Counted from the stretch's first letter, positions 55,263 to 64,000 are shown. The stretch: 64,000 nucleotides of DNA from Desulforhabdus amnigena (GCF_027925305.1 NZ_BSDR01000001.1:833001-897000), one strand, 5' to 3'. Notes: generated from the letters alone by a model not told the origin. Program-made: numbers and translations.

Positions 55263-56384
55263 TTACGGTTCGAGGATGAACTGACCTTCGGTGTTCACCT
55301 TATATACTCTGTATACTTCACCAACGCGGTCGCCCTTGTCATTGAAGGAGATTTTTCCAGTCAGTCCTGGGAAATCCTTGAGTTCGTTATGAAGGTATGC
55401 AGCGATCTTGTCTGGGTCCGTGGATTTGGTCTGTTCCATCGCATAAGTGACTACCCGGAATCCATCACCGGCCAAAACGGGATAGATGGAATTGGGGGGA
55501 TGACCGTATTTCTTATTGAAGGCGGCAAGAAAGGCTTTGGCCTCTTCCGTTGGGAGATCTTTGGGCAGGGGAGCACTCACGAAATAAAACCCGGCGGCAG
55601 CATCGCTTCCTGCAATTTTAACCAGGTCGGGATTGTTCGTCGCATCGCCACCCATAAAAGGTACCGCCCAGTTCATTTCTTTCTTTTGCTTGAGCAGAAG
55701 TCCCGCTTCACCGTAATAGCCCGTAAAGAAGACCAGATCGGGTTTTGTTTCCTTGAGCTTCGTAAGGATAGCGGTATAATCCTGTTCCTTCGGGGTCAGA
55801 GCGTCAAAGAAAACGATCTGCAGATCCTTATTTCCCTCCAGAAGAGTCTTGGTTTCATCGGCAAGGCCCTTGGCATACGTGCTGTTGTCGTGCAAAATGG
55901 CAAGCTTTTTCACCCCAAGCTTTTCAATCGTTTTAGCAGCCACTTTTGCCTGTTCGTCATCACGCGGACAGGTCCTGAAAAAATACTTCAAGCCCTTTTC
56001 CGATAAGCGGATAGCTGTGGAACCATTGGCGATTTGAATGATTTTCGCCTCATTGTATATGTTTTGTGTCGCTTCGGTCACTGCAGAGCCATAGGTGCCA
56101 ATCACAGCCGTGATGCCTTGAGTGGCCAGTCGCTGGGCTGCAAGAGCCGCTGTGCGGGGATCTCCGCCATCGTCTTCACTTACGACTTCGATCTTCGCGC
56201 CCAAAACTCCGCCCTTGGCGTTGAGTTCTTCAGCCAAGAGGTCCACCACCTGCTTCATTTCAGCGCCTTCACTGGCCCAGGAGCCCGTCATGGGACCCAT
56301 CAGTCCAATCTTGGCGGACTGTGCCGTGTGTGCTGTTCCCAACATGAGGGATAACGCCAGGGCAAAATAGAGCAACTTTTTCAT
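55263..56384 (-). CDS. livK: Branched-chain amino-acid-type ABC binding protein (second operon)
   Basis: 373 residues with a signal peptide (MKKLLYFALALSLMLGTAHTAQSA). Peripla_BP_6 fold: IGLMGPMTGSWASEGAEMKQVVDLLAEELNAKGGVLGAKIEVV, AALAAQRLATQGITAVIGTYGSAVTEATQNIYNEAKI. The ligand is not certain: LivK-like proteins also bind other amino acids. It is divergent from putA, so proline or another amino acid is possible. First gene of the - strand liv operon. Confidence 0.92.
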   Translation of the reverse strand: MKKLLYFALALSLMLGTAHTAQSAKIGLMGPMTGSWASEGAEMKQVVDLLAEELNAKGGVLGAKIEVVSEDDGGDPRTAALAAQRLATQGITAVIGTYGSAVTEATQNIYNEAKIIQIANGSTAIRLSEKGLKYFFRTCPRDDEQAKVAAKTIEKLGVKKLAILHDNSTYAKGLADETKTLLEGNKDLQIVFFDALTPKEQDYTAILTKLKETKPDLVFFTGYYGEAGLLLKQKKEMNWAVPFMGGDATNNPDLVKIAGSDAAAGFYFVSAPLPKDLPTEEAKAFLAAFNKKYGHPPNSIYPVLAGDGFRVVTYAMEQTKSTDPDKIAAYLHNELKDFPGLTGKISFNDKGDRVGEVYRVYKVNTEGQFILEP

Positions 56385-56758
56385 GGAATCCTCCTCGTTT
56401 CTGGTGCAGTTGCAGCAAGTTGAATGATGAAAGAAAAGAATGGATTCCCCTCGACTTTAGGGGTGCTTCCTTAGAAGTATGCGGAAAATAACAGGGAATC
56501 AATTTAGTGTCAACTTTTAGGTACTTTTTGTTCAGGAAAATTATTAAAATGCCAAGGAAAAACGAGAAGTATCGCAAATCGGGAAGGAGATCATAAGAAA
56601 GAATGAGGCCAAGGAGAAATTTTCAGTTCACCGGACCCGGCGTCCCTTTTGCGTCATTTGAGCGGAGACTTGTAATCGAGTCTTTTGGTCTCTGATTTTT
56701 CATAGATTGTCAAGCCCTCAACATCTGGACGAAAAAGTTCCAAGAAGGAGGAATCATC
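56385..56758. other. Divergent intergenic region between liv and putA
   Basis: No protein-like frame. It holds the weak sigma-54-like site at 56637-56653 on the putA side. The ribosome site AAGGAGG of putA lies at its end. Confidence 0.35.
56637..56653 (+). promoter_or_regulatory. Possible sigma-54 promoter for putA
   Basis: CCGGCGT, then CCCTTTTGCG; GG (56639-56640) and GC (56651-56652) are ten bases apart. TTGC is kept, GGCAC is GGCGT. Start near 56664 leaves a 95-nt leader for putA. Confidence 0.35.
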
Positions 56759-59755
56759 ATGGCTTCCGATCTTGAAAGCAGAATTCTCGAAACTGGCTTG
56801 AGACTTTATGGCCTCATTGAAGGCGAATCCCCTTCAGTTTTTAAAAAAGAATACTGGATGGGCAAGATGCTTGGGTGGTGCATGCAGGATGAAGCCTTTA
56901 AAGTCGAAATGTTCCGTTTTGTCGATGTTTTTCCCTACCTGACACGATCCGAGTCTATTGCCAAACACCTCAGAGAATATTTTTCCCGCCCTGAATTGAA
57001 CTTTCCTTCCACCTTGCAATGGGGAATCAAGTTTGTATCTCCTACGTCCATTACAGCTAAGGTGATTTCCAAAAGCATTGCAAACAACATTTCTTCCATG
57101 GCTAAACAATTTATAGTCGGGTCCAGTCCGGAAGATGCTTTGGCAGGTCTTGAAAAGCTGAGATCTCAAGGAATGGGGTTCACCGTCGATCTGCTGGGTG
57201 AAACCGTCATTTCAGAAAAGGAAGCCGAAGAATATCAGCAGAGGTATTTCCATCTGCTGGATATTCTGGATGCAGCCCAACACCGTTGGACCGCATTGGG
57301 ACAAGATGTTTCAAATATGGATTGGGGGCACACACCGAAGATCAATATTTCCATCAAACCGTCCGCCATGTATTCTCAAATGAATCCCATCGCTTTCGAA
57401 CATTCTATCTCTATGGCCAAAGAACGCCTTCGTCCCATTCTTAGAAGAGCCATGAAAGCGAACTCTTTTGTATATCTGGATATGGAGCATTGGGGCTTGA
57501 AGAATCTTATTCTGGAGCTCTACCGCAGTCTGATGGAGGAAGCCGAATTTCACGATTATCCTCATACAGGTCTTGTCATTCAAGCGTATCTGCGCGAAAG
57601 CGAAACGGACCTCACGGATTTGATCCAGTGGGCTCGGAAGCGCAGGATCCATTGCACCATTCGTCTGGTGAAAGGAGCCTATTGGGATTCGGAATATATT
57701 ACGGCGCTGCAGAAAAACTGGCCCATCCACGTCTTTACAAACAAGTACGAAACAGATGCCAACTTTGAGAAGCTTGCGCGGATGATTTTGCAAAATCACG
57801 AATGGGTGAGCCTGGCTTGCGCCTCCCACAATATGCGTTCGATAGCCTATGTTATGGAAGTGGCTAGAGATTTTTCAGTTCCTGCGGAACGTTTGGAATA
57901 TCAGGTGCTTTTTGGAATGGGAGAACCGGTCCGTAATGCACTCACCAAGGCGGGGCTACCCGTTCGGCTGTATGCTCCTGTTGGCGATATGATACAGGGA
58001 ATGTCGTACCTTGTACGCCGTCTCCTGGAAAATACTGCGAATGAATCTTTTTTGCGGCAGAGTTTCTCGCAGGGGGTGGCGCGGGAAGAATTGTTGCGCA
58101 ATCCTCGCGATCTCCTCGCAGAGCATCCCTCGGCACCCGAAGGCCCACGTGAAACTCCGGAATATGGAGACAAGGGACCCTTCCTCAACGAACCTCCGTG
58201 GGATTGGTCTCAAGCTGTGCATCGGAAGCGCTTTGCGGCCGCGCTGGAAGATGTCCGTAAGAAATTCCCTATGAAAGTGCCTCTTGTCATTGGAGGGAAA
58301 AAAATCTCCGTTTCAAGGGAGATCCATTCCATCAATCCGAATGCGCCGGAGGAAGTAGTGGGAATCGTCTCGTCCGCGGGGCGAGAGGAAGCCGAAGAGG
58401 CCATTCTTGCAGCGCGAACAACCTTTCCGCTCTGGAGAGACACGGATCCGGGGGTTCGAGCCGAATACCTCTTCAAGGCGGCGAATGTGGCGAGAGGGAT
58501 GCGTTATGAATTGGCGGCCCTTCAGGTTTTTGAAGTGGGAAAGGCCTGGAGTGAGGCGGACGGAGATGTTTGCGAAGCCATCGATTTCCTGGAATACTAT
58601 GGGCGCGAGATGATCCGGCTGAGTGCTCCACAACGCATGGGACAGGTACCCGGAGAAATCAGTCACCTTTTCTACGAACCCCGTGGAATCGCCGTAGTGA
58701 TTGCCCCCTGGAATTTTCCACTCGCTATTTCCATGGGAATGACATGCGCCGCCATTGTGACGGGAAATACAGTCGTCTATAAACCTGCTTCCCAATCGCC
58801 CGTGATCGGCTCCATGGTTTCAAAGATTTTCGAGGAGGCAAAACTTCCTCCGGGTGTGCTCAATTTCCTTCCCGGCTCCGGCAGCGAGATCGGGGACTAT
58901 CTGGTCACACACCCTCAAGTCAGCCTCATTGCCTTTACCGGCAGTAAAGCTGTCGGACTTCGCATTGTAGAGCTTGCGTCGAAAACCCCTGAGGGAGCTT
59001 TGTCGGTCAAGAATGTGATCGCCGAAATGGGTGGGAAAAATGCCATTATAGTGGATGCGGATGCGGATTTTGATGAGGCTGTCTTACATATTCTGCATTC
59101 CGCTTTTGGCTATCAAGGACAAAAGTGCTCGGCGTGCTCGCGCTTGATCGTTCTCGAGGAAAACTACGACCGACTCGTGGACCGGCTCAAAGCCGCAGCG
59201 GAAAGCCTCCACCTGGGCTCTCCCGAGAATCCTCAAAATGTGATGGGAGCTGTGATTGATCCTTCGGCTCGACAGAAAATCATGGAATATATTGAAATCG
59301 GCAAGAAGGAAGGGACCTTACTGCTGGAGCGTCAGGTTCCTGGCAGTGGAGGACATTTTGTACCGCTTACTATCTTCACGGATATCCGTCCGGACCATCG
59401 CCTGGCCCAGGAGGAAATCTTTGGTCCCGTGCTGGCGGTCATGAAAGCGCAGGATTTCGACGAGGCTCTCGCTATTGCCAACAGTACCCCTTACGCCCTC
59501 ACGGGAGCAGTGTTTTCAAGAAGTCCAGCCAATATCGCCCGGGCTGCGAAAGAATTTCGGACGGGCAATCTCTATATCAACCGGGGCTGTACAGGAGCAC
59601 TGGTGGGACGCCATCCATTTGGAGGTTTCAACATGTCCGGGATCGGGTCCAAAACGGGGGGGCCAGACTATCTGTTGCAGTTCATGGTCCCTAGAAATGT
59701 GGCCGAAAATACGATGCGAAAAGGATTTGCCCCCTTGAAAAACTCAAGAAAATAA
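56759..59755 (+). CDS. putA: Bifunctional proline dehydrogenase / P5C dehydrogenase (PutA)
   Basis: 998 residues; oxidises proline to glutamate in two steps. The FAD-binding proline dehydrogenase part covers about 110-460 (NISIKPSAMYSQM, HTGLVIQAYLRES, IRLVKGAYWDSE, EYQVLFGMGEPV). The NAD-dependent aldehyde dehydrogenase part is about 500-985: IAPWNFPLAISMG, FTGSKAVG, EMGGKNAIIVD with the general-base Glu, and the catalytic Cys in GYQGQKCSAC near 790. It has no N-terminal ribbon-helix-helix repressor part. AAGGAGG precedes the ATG. Divergent from the second liv operon, so uptake and breakdown may be linked. Confidence 0.95.
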   Translation: MASDLESRILETGLRLYGLIEGESPSVFKKEYWMGKMLGWCMQDEAFKVEMFRFVDVFPYLTRSESIAKHLREYFSRPELNFPSTLQWGIKFVSPTSITAKVISKSIANNISSMAKQFIVGSSPEDALAGLEKLRSQGMGFTVDLLGETVISEKEAEEYQQRYFHLLDILDAAQHRWTALGQDVSNMDWGHTPKINISIKPSAMYSQMNPIAFEHSISMAKERLRPILRRAMKANSFVYLDMEHWGLKNLILELYRSLMEEAEFHDYPHTGLVIQAYLRESETDLTDLIQWARKRRIHCTIRLVKGAYWDSEYITALQKNWPIHVFTNKYETDANFEKLARMILQNHEWVSLACASHNMRSIAYVMEVARDFSVPAERLEYQVLFGMGEPVRNALTKAGLPVRLYAPVGDMIQGMSYLVRRLLENTANESFLRQSFSQGVAREELLRNPRDLLAEHPSAPEGPRETPEYGDKGPFLNEPPWDWSQAVHRKRFAAALEDVRKKFPMKVPLVIGGKKISVSREIHSINPNAPEEVVGIVSSAGREEAEEAILAARTTFPLWRDTDPGVRAEYLFKAANVARGMRYELAALQVFEVGKAWSEADGDVCEAIDFLEYYGREMIRLSAPQRMGQVPGEISHLFYEPRGIAVVIAPWNFPLAISMGMTCAAIVTGNTVVYKPASQSPVIGSMVSKIFEEAKLPPGVLNFLPGSGSEIGDYLVTHPQVSLIAFTGSKAVGLRIVELASKTPEGALSVKNVIAEMGGKNAIIVDADADFDEAVLHILHSAFGYQGQKCSACSRLIVLEENYDRLVDRLKAAAESLHLGSPENPQNVMGAVIDPSARQKIMEYIEIGKKEGTLLLERQVPGSGGHFVPLTIFTDIRPDHRLAQEEIFGPVLAVMKAQDFDEALAIANSTPYALTGAVFSRSPANIARAAKEFRTGNLYINRGCTGALVGRHPFGGFNMSGIGSKTGGPDYLLQFMVPRNVAENTMRKGFAPLKNSRK

Positions 59756-59799
59756 AGGTATTGAAACCCGACATCAACGGACAGGTTCTGATGATCCTT

Positions 59800-60144
59800 T
59801 CAGGCAACCCGCTGCAAACGGCGATAATCCCCATCTTGATAGAGAGTATATTTCGCACCTTCAAAATCGAATTGATCCTGATAGCCAAATGGAAGGCCCA
59901 GATCCTGGGCCGTTGAAATGCTTTCCAGCAGGAAGGAAAGAACCATCGCGTATTGTTCGAGGGACGACAGAACTTCTCCGGATTCTATGGAAATTTCCTT
60001 CACGCCGAACAGTTCTTTGAGTCCTCGGGTTTCAAATACCCCTTTTTCCTTGTTGTATACCAACAAAATGGTCTGGTCTGGTTTTTTGCTGTTCTGGATC
60101 TGAAGAAGAACTGCGCTTTCCTCAACAATAGAAGTTTCGGTCAT
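59800..60144 (-). CDS. Small hypothetical protein
   Basis: 114 residues from the ATG at 60144, eight bases after AAGGA; an ATG at 60165 adds seven. Sequence: mixed alpha/beta with TILLVYNKEKGVFETRGLKELFG and YAMVLSFLLESISTAQDLGLPFGYQDQF. No domain or signal is recognised. It is convergent with putA and stands alone. Confidence 0.6.
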   Translation of the reverse strand: MTETSIVEESAVLLQIQNSKKPDQTILLVYNKEKGVFETRGLKELFGVKEISIESGEVLSSLEQYAMVLSFLLESISTAQDLGLPFGYQDQFDFEGAKYTLYQDGDYRRLQRVA

Positions 60145-60617
60145 TTTTTGTTTCCTTTGTGTCATTTTTTATCCACCAACATGTCAGAACATCCGGGAAT
60201 GCTTACCCTCAGCCATGAAAATTGCGAGTCGGATTTTCAAATCAGGCATCCAGCCTGGGGCAAGGAATCCCGACCTACGGACGGAGTATCTTCAAAGCAA
60301 AAGGCTATGGTGAATTTCAGATGTTTAGCTGCAAATAGCCCTTTCCCAAAAGGGCGTTACTCATTTTAAATGAAGATAACAGACAGTTTTTTTTAAAGCA
60401 ACTCAAGAGAAAAAAGGCCATCTTACCTGCAAGATGGAATGAAATGAGGAAAACGGGATCGAAACCTCGAGGTAGATACCGCATGGACTCACCAGCTCCT
60501 ACCTGCATTCTCAAAAAATCGTTATACAAGGGTCTTGTAAGGCATGCCTTGTTTGGAATATTGTCCTCACCCTGAAAAGCAGCGACAGAGTCTATTCATT
60601 TTCAAGGAGTTTATTGC
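60145..60617. other. Divergent intergenic region with small hairpins
   Basis: No protein-like frame. GCCCTTT (60338-60344), loop of four, AAAGGGC (60349-60355) is a perfect hairpin. AAGGCATGCCTT (60539-60550) is a 12-bp palindrome, 68 bases before the helicase start and possibly a regulator site. Confidence 0.35.
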
Positions 60618-62498
60618 ATGCCCATCGATCAGCTTTCGCCGTCTCAGCAGGCGGCTGTCACCTATGTCTCCAGTCCCACCATTGTCACCGCAGGCGCGGG
60701 AAGTGGAAAAACCAGGACCCTGACCACCAAGATTGCCCACCTGGTGAACGACCTTGGTTATAGTCCCGATAGGATTCTCGCCATTACCTTTACCAACAAA
60801 GCGGCTGCCGAAATGAAGAGCAGGCTTCAAAGGGCAACCCAAAGGCCGGCAAACGATTTTCCCTGGGTGAGGACTTTTCACAGCGCCTGTTTCAAGATCC
60901 TGAAAGCCCACTGCGATTTACTGGGATACCAAAAACCCCTCATGATTCATGACGACTCCCAACAGAAAACGCACCTGAAGAAAGTCCTTGCCGAACTGAA
61001 CCTGGACAAAAAGTACTTGTACGGAGCGGGCAGCATGATTTCCCACGCTAAAAACTCGGGAGACCCACAAAAGTTTCTCAATCTCCATGGGAAACTCCCC
61101 CGAAAGCTGGAAATCTATAGAAAATACAATGAAATGCTTGAACAGAACAACTCCATTGACTTCGATGACATTCTCCTGCTCACCCGTGATCTTCTGATAA
61201 AATTTCCAGAGATTCGTGACCGATATCAGAATTCTTTTGATTATATCCTGGTGGACGAATTCCAGGATTCCAACGATATTCAAAACCAGATCATCGATTT
61301 GCTCCTGCGGGATGGAAGACTGACCGTTGTAGGGGATGACTATCAGAGTATCTACAAGTTCAGAGGAGCGGATCCCTTTCATTTTATCAATTTTCCCCGG
61401 AAATACTGTGACGCACGGATCTTCAAATTAGAAGAAAATTACCGCTCCACGACGGAAATCGTAGCCGCTTCCGACGCTCTTATCGCCAATAATTCCCAAC
61501 GCATGGAAAAAACATGCTTCAGCAGGCGCAAGGGTGAACTTATTCACGTCAAATCGCTCCCCACCGACGACGCCGAAGCGGCCTGGGTCGCCAAGAAATG
61601 TTGGGAATATGTCGGCTACAAGAAAATTACCATGCAGGAAATCGCCATTCTCTACAGAACAAAGTTCACGTCTCTTCCCTTTGAACGGGCCTTGAGGTCC
61701 GAAAGGCTTCCTTACAACATGGTTGGAGCGCAGGGCTTTTTTCAACGCAGGGAAGTTCAAGACCTTAACGCTTATCTTATCAGTGCGGTCAATGTTCGGG
61801 ATGACGTCTCCTTTGAACGCATCATCAACGTTCCCAAGCGTGGCATTGGTCCGGGCGCTCTCAAGAAAATCTTTGCAGCCAAAGAGCGAGATATGTCTTT
61901 ACAGGACGCGTGCCGAAAAGCACTCCGCAGGAACATTCTTCCCAAAAAGGCCATGGTGGAATTGGATAAACTGCTCTCATTCATCGAAGCCATTGGAAAG
62001 GAAAAGCCGGATACAGCTCTGAGAAAAGTCGTTATGGAAATGGAATACGGCGAATACATCAAATCCATCGCAGAGAACGAAGAAGACGTCATAAGCCGTA
62101 TGGAAAATATCAAGCAAATGATCTACGATGCGTCGCAAAAAGATTCCATTGCAAGCTACCTGGAAGATGCCGCACTCATCAGGGATGATCAGGATACCGC
62201 AGACAAGAAGAATGGAATCAGGCTCTCCACGATTCATGCTGCCAAAGGGCTGGAATTCAAGGTGGTTTTCGTCGTCGCACTCGAAGAGGGCATTCTGCCG
62301 CATGGTCGATCGTTTGATGCCCGGGATGAAAAAAAGCATGATGAAGGTATCGAGGAAGAACGGCGTCTCATGTATGTGGCCATGACCAGGGCCTCGGACT
62401 ATCTCCATCTTACCTCTTCCAGAACGCGAAGGGGGGAAGCAACGATAGAAAGCCGTTTTCTCGATGAAATTCCGGAAGATCTTCAGGACAGACAGTAA
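60618..62498 (+). CDS. UvrD/Rep-family superfamily 1 DNA helicase
   Basis: 626 residues. Motif I TAGAGSGKTRTL, Ia ITFTNKAAAEM, II ILVDEFQDSN, III VVGDDYQSIYKFRGA, IV LEENYRST, V STIHAAKGLEFKVVFVVALEEG and VI RRLMYVAMTRASDYLHL are complete. It is a 3'-5' helicase, shorter than UvrD (720), close to Rep in length (673) and without the C-terminal RNAP-binding tail. The product may act in replication restart or repair; the exact subfamily is uncertain. Confidence 0.93.
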   Translation: MPIDQLSPSQQAAVTYVSSPTIVTAGAGSGKTRTLTTKIAHLVNDLGYSPDRILAITFTNKAAAEMKSRLQRATQRPANDFPWVRTFHSACFKILKAHCDLLGYQKPLMIHDDSQQKTHLKKVLAELNLDKKYLYGAGSMISHAKNSGDPQKFLNLHGKLPRKLEIYRKYNEMLEQNNSIDFDDILLLTRDLLIKFPEIRDRYQNSFDYILVDEFQDSNDIQNQIIDLLLRDGRLTVVGDDYQSIYKFRGADPFHFINFPRKYCDARIFKLEENYRSTTEIVAASDALIANNSQRMEKTCFSRRKGELIHVKSLPTDDAEAAWVAKKCWEYVGYKKITMQEIAILYRTKFTSLPFERALRSERLPYNMVGAQGFFQRREVQDLNAYLISAVNVRDDVSFERIINVPKRGIGPGALKKIFAAKERDMSLQDACRKALRRNILPKKAMVELDKLLSFIEAIGKEKPDTALRKVVMEMEYGEYIKSIAENEEDVISRMENIKQMIYDASQKDSIASYLEDAALIRDDQDTADKKNGIRLSTIHAAKGLEFKVVFVVALEEGILPHGRSFDARDEKKHDEGIEEERRLMYVAMTRASDYLHLTSSRTRRGEATIESRFLDEIPEDLQDRQ

Positions 62499-62608
62499 AT
62501 TTTTGAGCTTATTTTGAATTCCAGGCTTACAAAAAAACGAATGTGGTGAGCCTGGAAGGGAAGAATAAGGTCAAGGATAGGTTTTTTGAGTTTTTAAGGG
62601 AGTCTCGT

Positions 62609-63589
62609 GTGCCGCTTCTTGTTTCCACTTCTTACCAGCCCCCTTTTGTTCTTCAAAATGGTCATTTTCAGACAATCTTTCCCAGCCTTTTCCGCAGGGT
62701 GCGAGACGTTTCCTATCATCGCATCAGGATCTCAACTCCAGATGATGATTTCATCGACCTGGATCGCGCTTCCGTTGGGGGCGACAAACTTGGAGTGATC
62801 GCTCATGGGTTGGAGGGAAGTTCCTGCCGCAGCTATGTTTTGGGAATGGTGCAGGCTTTGAATGCCCAAGGATGGGATGCTGTAGCATGGAATTTCAGAG
62901 GATGCAGTGGAGAGCCCAATCGCCAGATCAGATTTTATCACAGTGGGGATACGGATGACCTCAATACCGTGCTCAAGGAAATTCTGAACAGGTTCGACTA
63001 CCGCCACATCGCCTTGATTGGATTCAGTATGGGCGGGAATGTGATTCTGAAATTTCTGGGAGAATATTCGGCACGCATGCACCCCTCCATCAAGGCGGGT
63101 ATCGCATTCTCCGTTCCTTGCGATTTGGCATCCGCTGCTCACAAGTTGAAGCAACCTTCAAATCTCATTTACATGAAGCGGTTTCTCCTGAATCTACACG
63201 AAAAAATACGTATAAAAATGAAACAGTTTCCTGGTCGAATCGATGATAAGGGCTACCACCTCATTCACAGTTTTAAAGAGTTCGATGAGCGTTATACGGC
63301 ACCTCTCCATGGATTTGAAAGCGCGGAGGATTATTGGGAGAAGTCCAGCAGCAAGGGGTTTTTGCATCGCATTTCAATCCCTGTTCTGATGGTGAACGCT
63401 CTGGATGATCCATTTCTCTCCTCTTCGTGTTATCCTTATGAAGAAGCTTTGAATAATCCCTGTTTTTTCCTGGAAGCCCCCAGGTTTGGTGGGCACGTGG
63501 GATTTATGGGATATGGGAATGGCGGGAATCGATACTGGTCGGAAACACGCACCGTACAATTCTTGAAGAACCAATGCAATTGGAAATAA
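62609..63589 (+). CDS. YheT-family alpha/beta hydrolase
   Basis: 326 residues from the GTG at 62609, with AAGGGAG six bases upstream; a GTG at 62543 without ribosome site would give 348. Family features: QNGHFQTIFPSLFRR, AHGLEGSSCRSY, NFRGCSGEPNRQIRFYHSGDTDDL, nucleophile IGFSMGGNVILKFL, NALDDPFLS and the late His in GGHVGFMG. YheT-like enzymes are carboxylesterases of unclear substrate. It follows the helicase on the same strand after about 110 bases. Confidence 0.88.
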   Translation: MPLLVSTSYQPPFVLQNGHFQTIFPSLFRRVRDVSYHRIRISTPDDDFIDLDRASVGGDKLGVIAHGLEGSSCRSYVLGMVQALNAQGWDAVAWNFRGCSGEPNRQIRFYHSGDTDDLNTVLKEILNRFDYRHIALIGFSMGGNVILKFLGEYSARMHPSIKAGIAFSVPCDLASAAHKLKQPSNLIYMKRFLLNLHEKIRIKMKQFPGRIDDKGYHLIHSFKEFDERYTAPLHGFESAEDYWEKSSSKGFLHRISIPVLMVNALDDPFLSSSCYPYEEALNNPCFFLEAPRFGGHVGFMGYGNGGNRYWSETRTVQFLKNQCNWK

Positions 63590-63651
63590 AACTCCAAATG
63601 ATTGGCGGGCCAGGTTGAAAGTCGCACTAATCACGCCTTCAAATGATATAT

Positions 63652-63710
63652 ATGGCGCATACATGTCGTTATTGTGGCGTTATTTTATCTATTATGGCGC
63701 GATAATGGCG
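63652..63710. repeat. Phased TGGCG direct repeats, candidate activator sites
   Basis: TATGGCG, TGTGGCG, TATGGCG and AATGGCG have their GGCG at 63654, 63676, 63696 and 63707, giving steps of 22, 20 and 11 bases, close to whole helical turns. A further TTGGCG is at 63602. The cluster lies about 100-160 bases upstream of the start of the sigma-54 promoter at 63785, the normal enhancer distance. Confidence 0.45.
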
Positions 63711-63784
63711 ATGAAATTTAAAGGGGGGGCTGGGGTTGAGCAAATAATATTTGTAATATTAATATCTTAAAATTTATTTCGAGG

Positions 63785-63801
63785 TTGGCATTCATGTTGC
63801 A
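63785..63801 (+). promoter_or_regulatory. Strong sigma-54 (-24/-12) promoter
   Basis: TTGGCA (63785-63790), six bases, TTGCA (63797-63801). The GG and GC are exactly ten bases apart. Predicted start near 63812. It precedes a terminator by some 60 bases and so would make a short RNA. Confidence 0.7.
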
Positions 63802-63811
63802 AAACTTCATA

Positions 63812-63880
63812 AACAAATATGAAAGAAAACTCTTTCCTCCTCTTAAAACCAGTCGGTCTGCCCCACCGACTGGTTTTTTT
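63812..63880 (+). ncRNA. Candidate sigma-54-dependent small RNA, about 69 nt
   Basis: Bounded by the -24/-12 promoter and a terminator. The RNA would have a small 5' hairpin GAAAG/CTTTC (63821-63836), a C/U-rich part with CCUCCU (63836-63841), which is complementary to a Shine-Dalgarno sequence, then the terminator stem and U-tail. That build is common in base-pairing sRNAs. No known family is recognised, and it is a prediction only. Confidence 0.5.
63845..63880 (+). terminator. Strong intrinsic terminator
   Basis: AAAACCAGTCGGT (63845-63857), loop CTGCCCC, ACCGACTGGTTTT (63865-63877) is a perfect 13-bp stem, with seven T from 63874. On the other strand only four T follow, so it mainly serves + strand transcripts. 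Confidence 0.88.
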
Positions 63881-64000
63881 ATTCAGGAAAGGCTTCTTTT
63901 TTGAAGCCGTAGAATCCCGCCATACCTGCTTTCTCCAATGAACCGGAAACACCGTTGTTTAACCGAAATCACCTTAAGTCTCCTTCCGGTCGATATAGTT

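Noticed and set aside
63883-63972. Short - strand frame (29 codons, GTG start with AAGGAG)
   Set aside because: Too short, no likeness; the bases 63974-64000 could be the end of a - strand gene beyond the window (ending in YIDRKET), but this cannot be judged.

Overview
The window is chromosomal DNA from a Gram-negative anaerobe, most likely a Desulfobacterota bacterium of the Syntrophobacter/Desulforhabdus kind. That placement is an inference. It rests on a MucR-type regulator of the sort common in these bacteria, a UGA-containing (selenocysteine) formate dehydrogenase, hopanoid side-chain genes, an XRE-cupin/acyl-CoA synthetase pair, and sigma-54 regulators and promoters. About 55 protein genes and one tRNA-Gly are supported. 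I see no rRNA, CRISPR array, prophage or insertion sequence.

Layout. 1-4.3 kb: hydrolase, lipoprotein, LysE-type exporter, DUF4870 protein, His/Met-rich secreted protein and Bax-inhibitor-1 protein. 5-9.9 kb: polar amino-acid ABC transport, as a binding protein plus permease without an ATPase facing a complete four-gene operon. 10-22.2 kb: two universal stress proteins, an M1 aminopeptidase, TerC, a cold-shock protein, a histidine-kinase-like protein without an ATPase domain, threonine ammonia-lyase, and a rhomboid protease with a 49-residue membrane protein behind it. 22.3-32.7 kb: acyl-CoA synthetase with its XRE-cupin regulator, tryptophanase, a hotdog thioesterase, GDPD, a Cys-rich zinc-ribbon protein coupled to an exported metallo-beta-lactamase-fold protein, a HisC-like aminotransferase and Mrp. 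31.9-35.7 kb: a hopanoid group (hpnG-like, CruF-like, hpnH, hpnA). 36.2-41 kb: a complete liv operon. 41.3-49.2 kb: rarA, a two-component system of the NtrC class, mucR-like, and the selenoprotein formate dehydrogenase. 49.4-51.7 kb: DHH phosphoesterase, tRNA-Gly and a diverged Tpt1/KptA-like protein. 51.7-56.4 kb: a second liv operon whose livG carries a +1 frameshift in a G7 run. 56.8-64 kb: putA, a UvrD-type helicase, a YheT-type hydrolase, and a candidate sigma-54-dependent small RNA.

How it fits together. Many genes serve amino-acid and peptide use: two Liv systems, Glu/Gln-type uptake, an exporter, aminopeptidase, tryptophanase, threonine ammonia-lyase and PutA. Formate dehydrogenase and the acyl-CoA synthetase fit a fermentative, syntrophic or sulfate-reducing life. 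Sigma-54 control is a recurrent theme: there is one NtrC-class regulator and two good -24/-12 promoters, plus two weaker ones.

The most novel item is at the right edge. A -24/-12 promoter lies 60 bp before a strong intrinsic terminator, behind helically phased TGGCG repeats. It would make a roughly 69-nt RNA carrying a CCUCCU (anti-Shine-Dalgarno) stretch. All functional statements come from reading the sequence; no database search was run.
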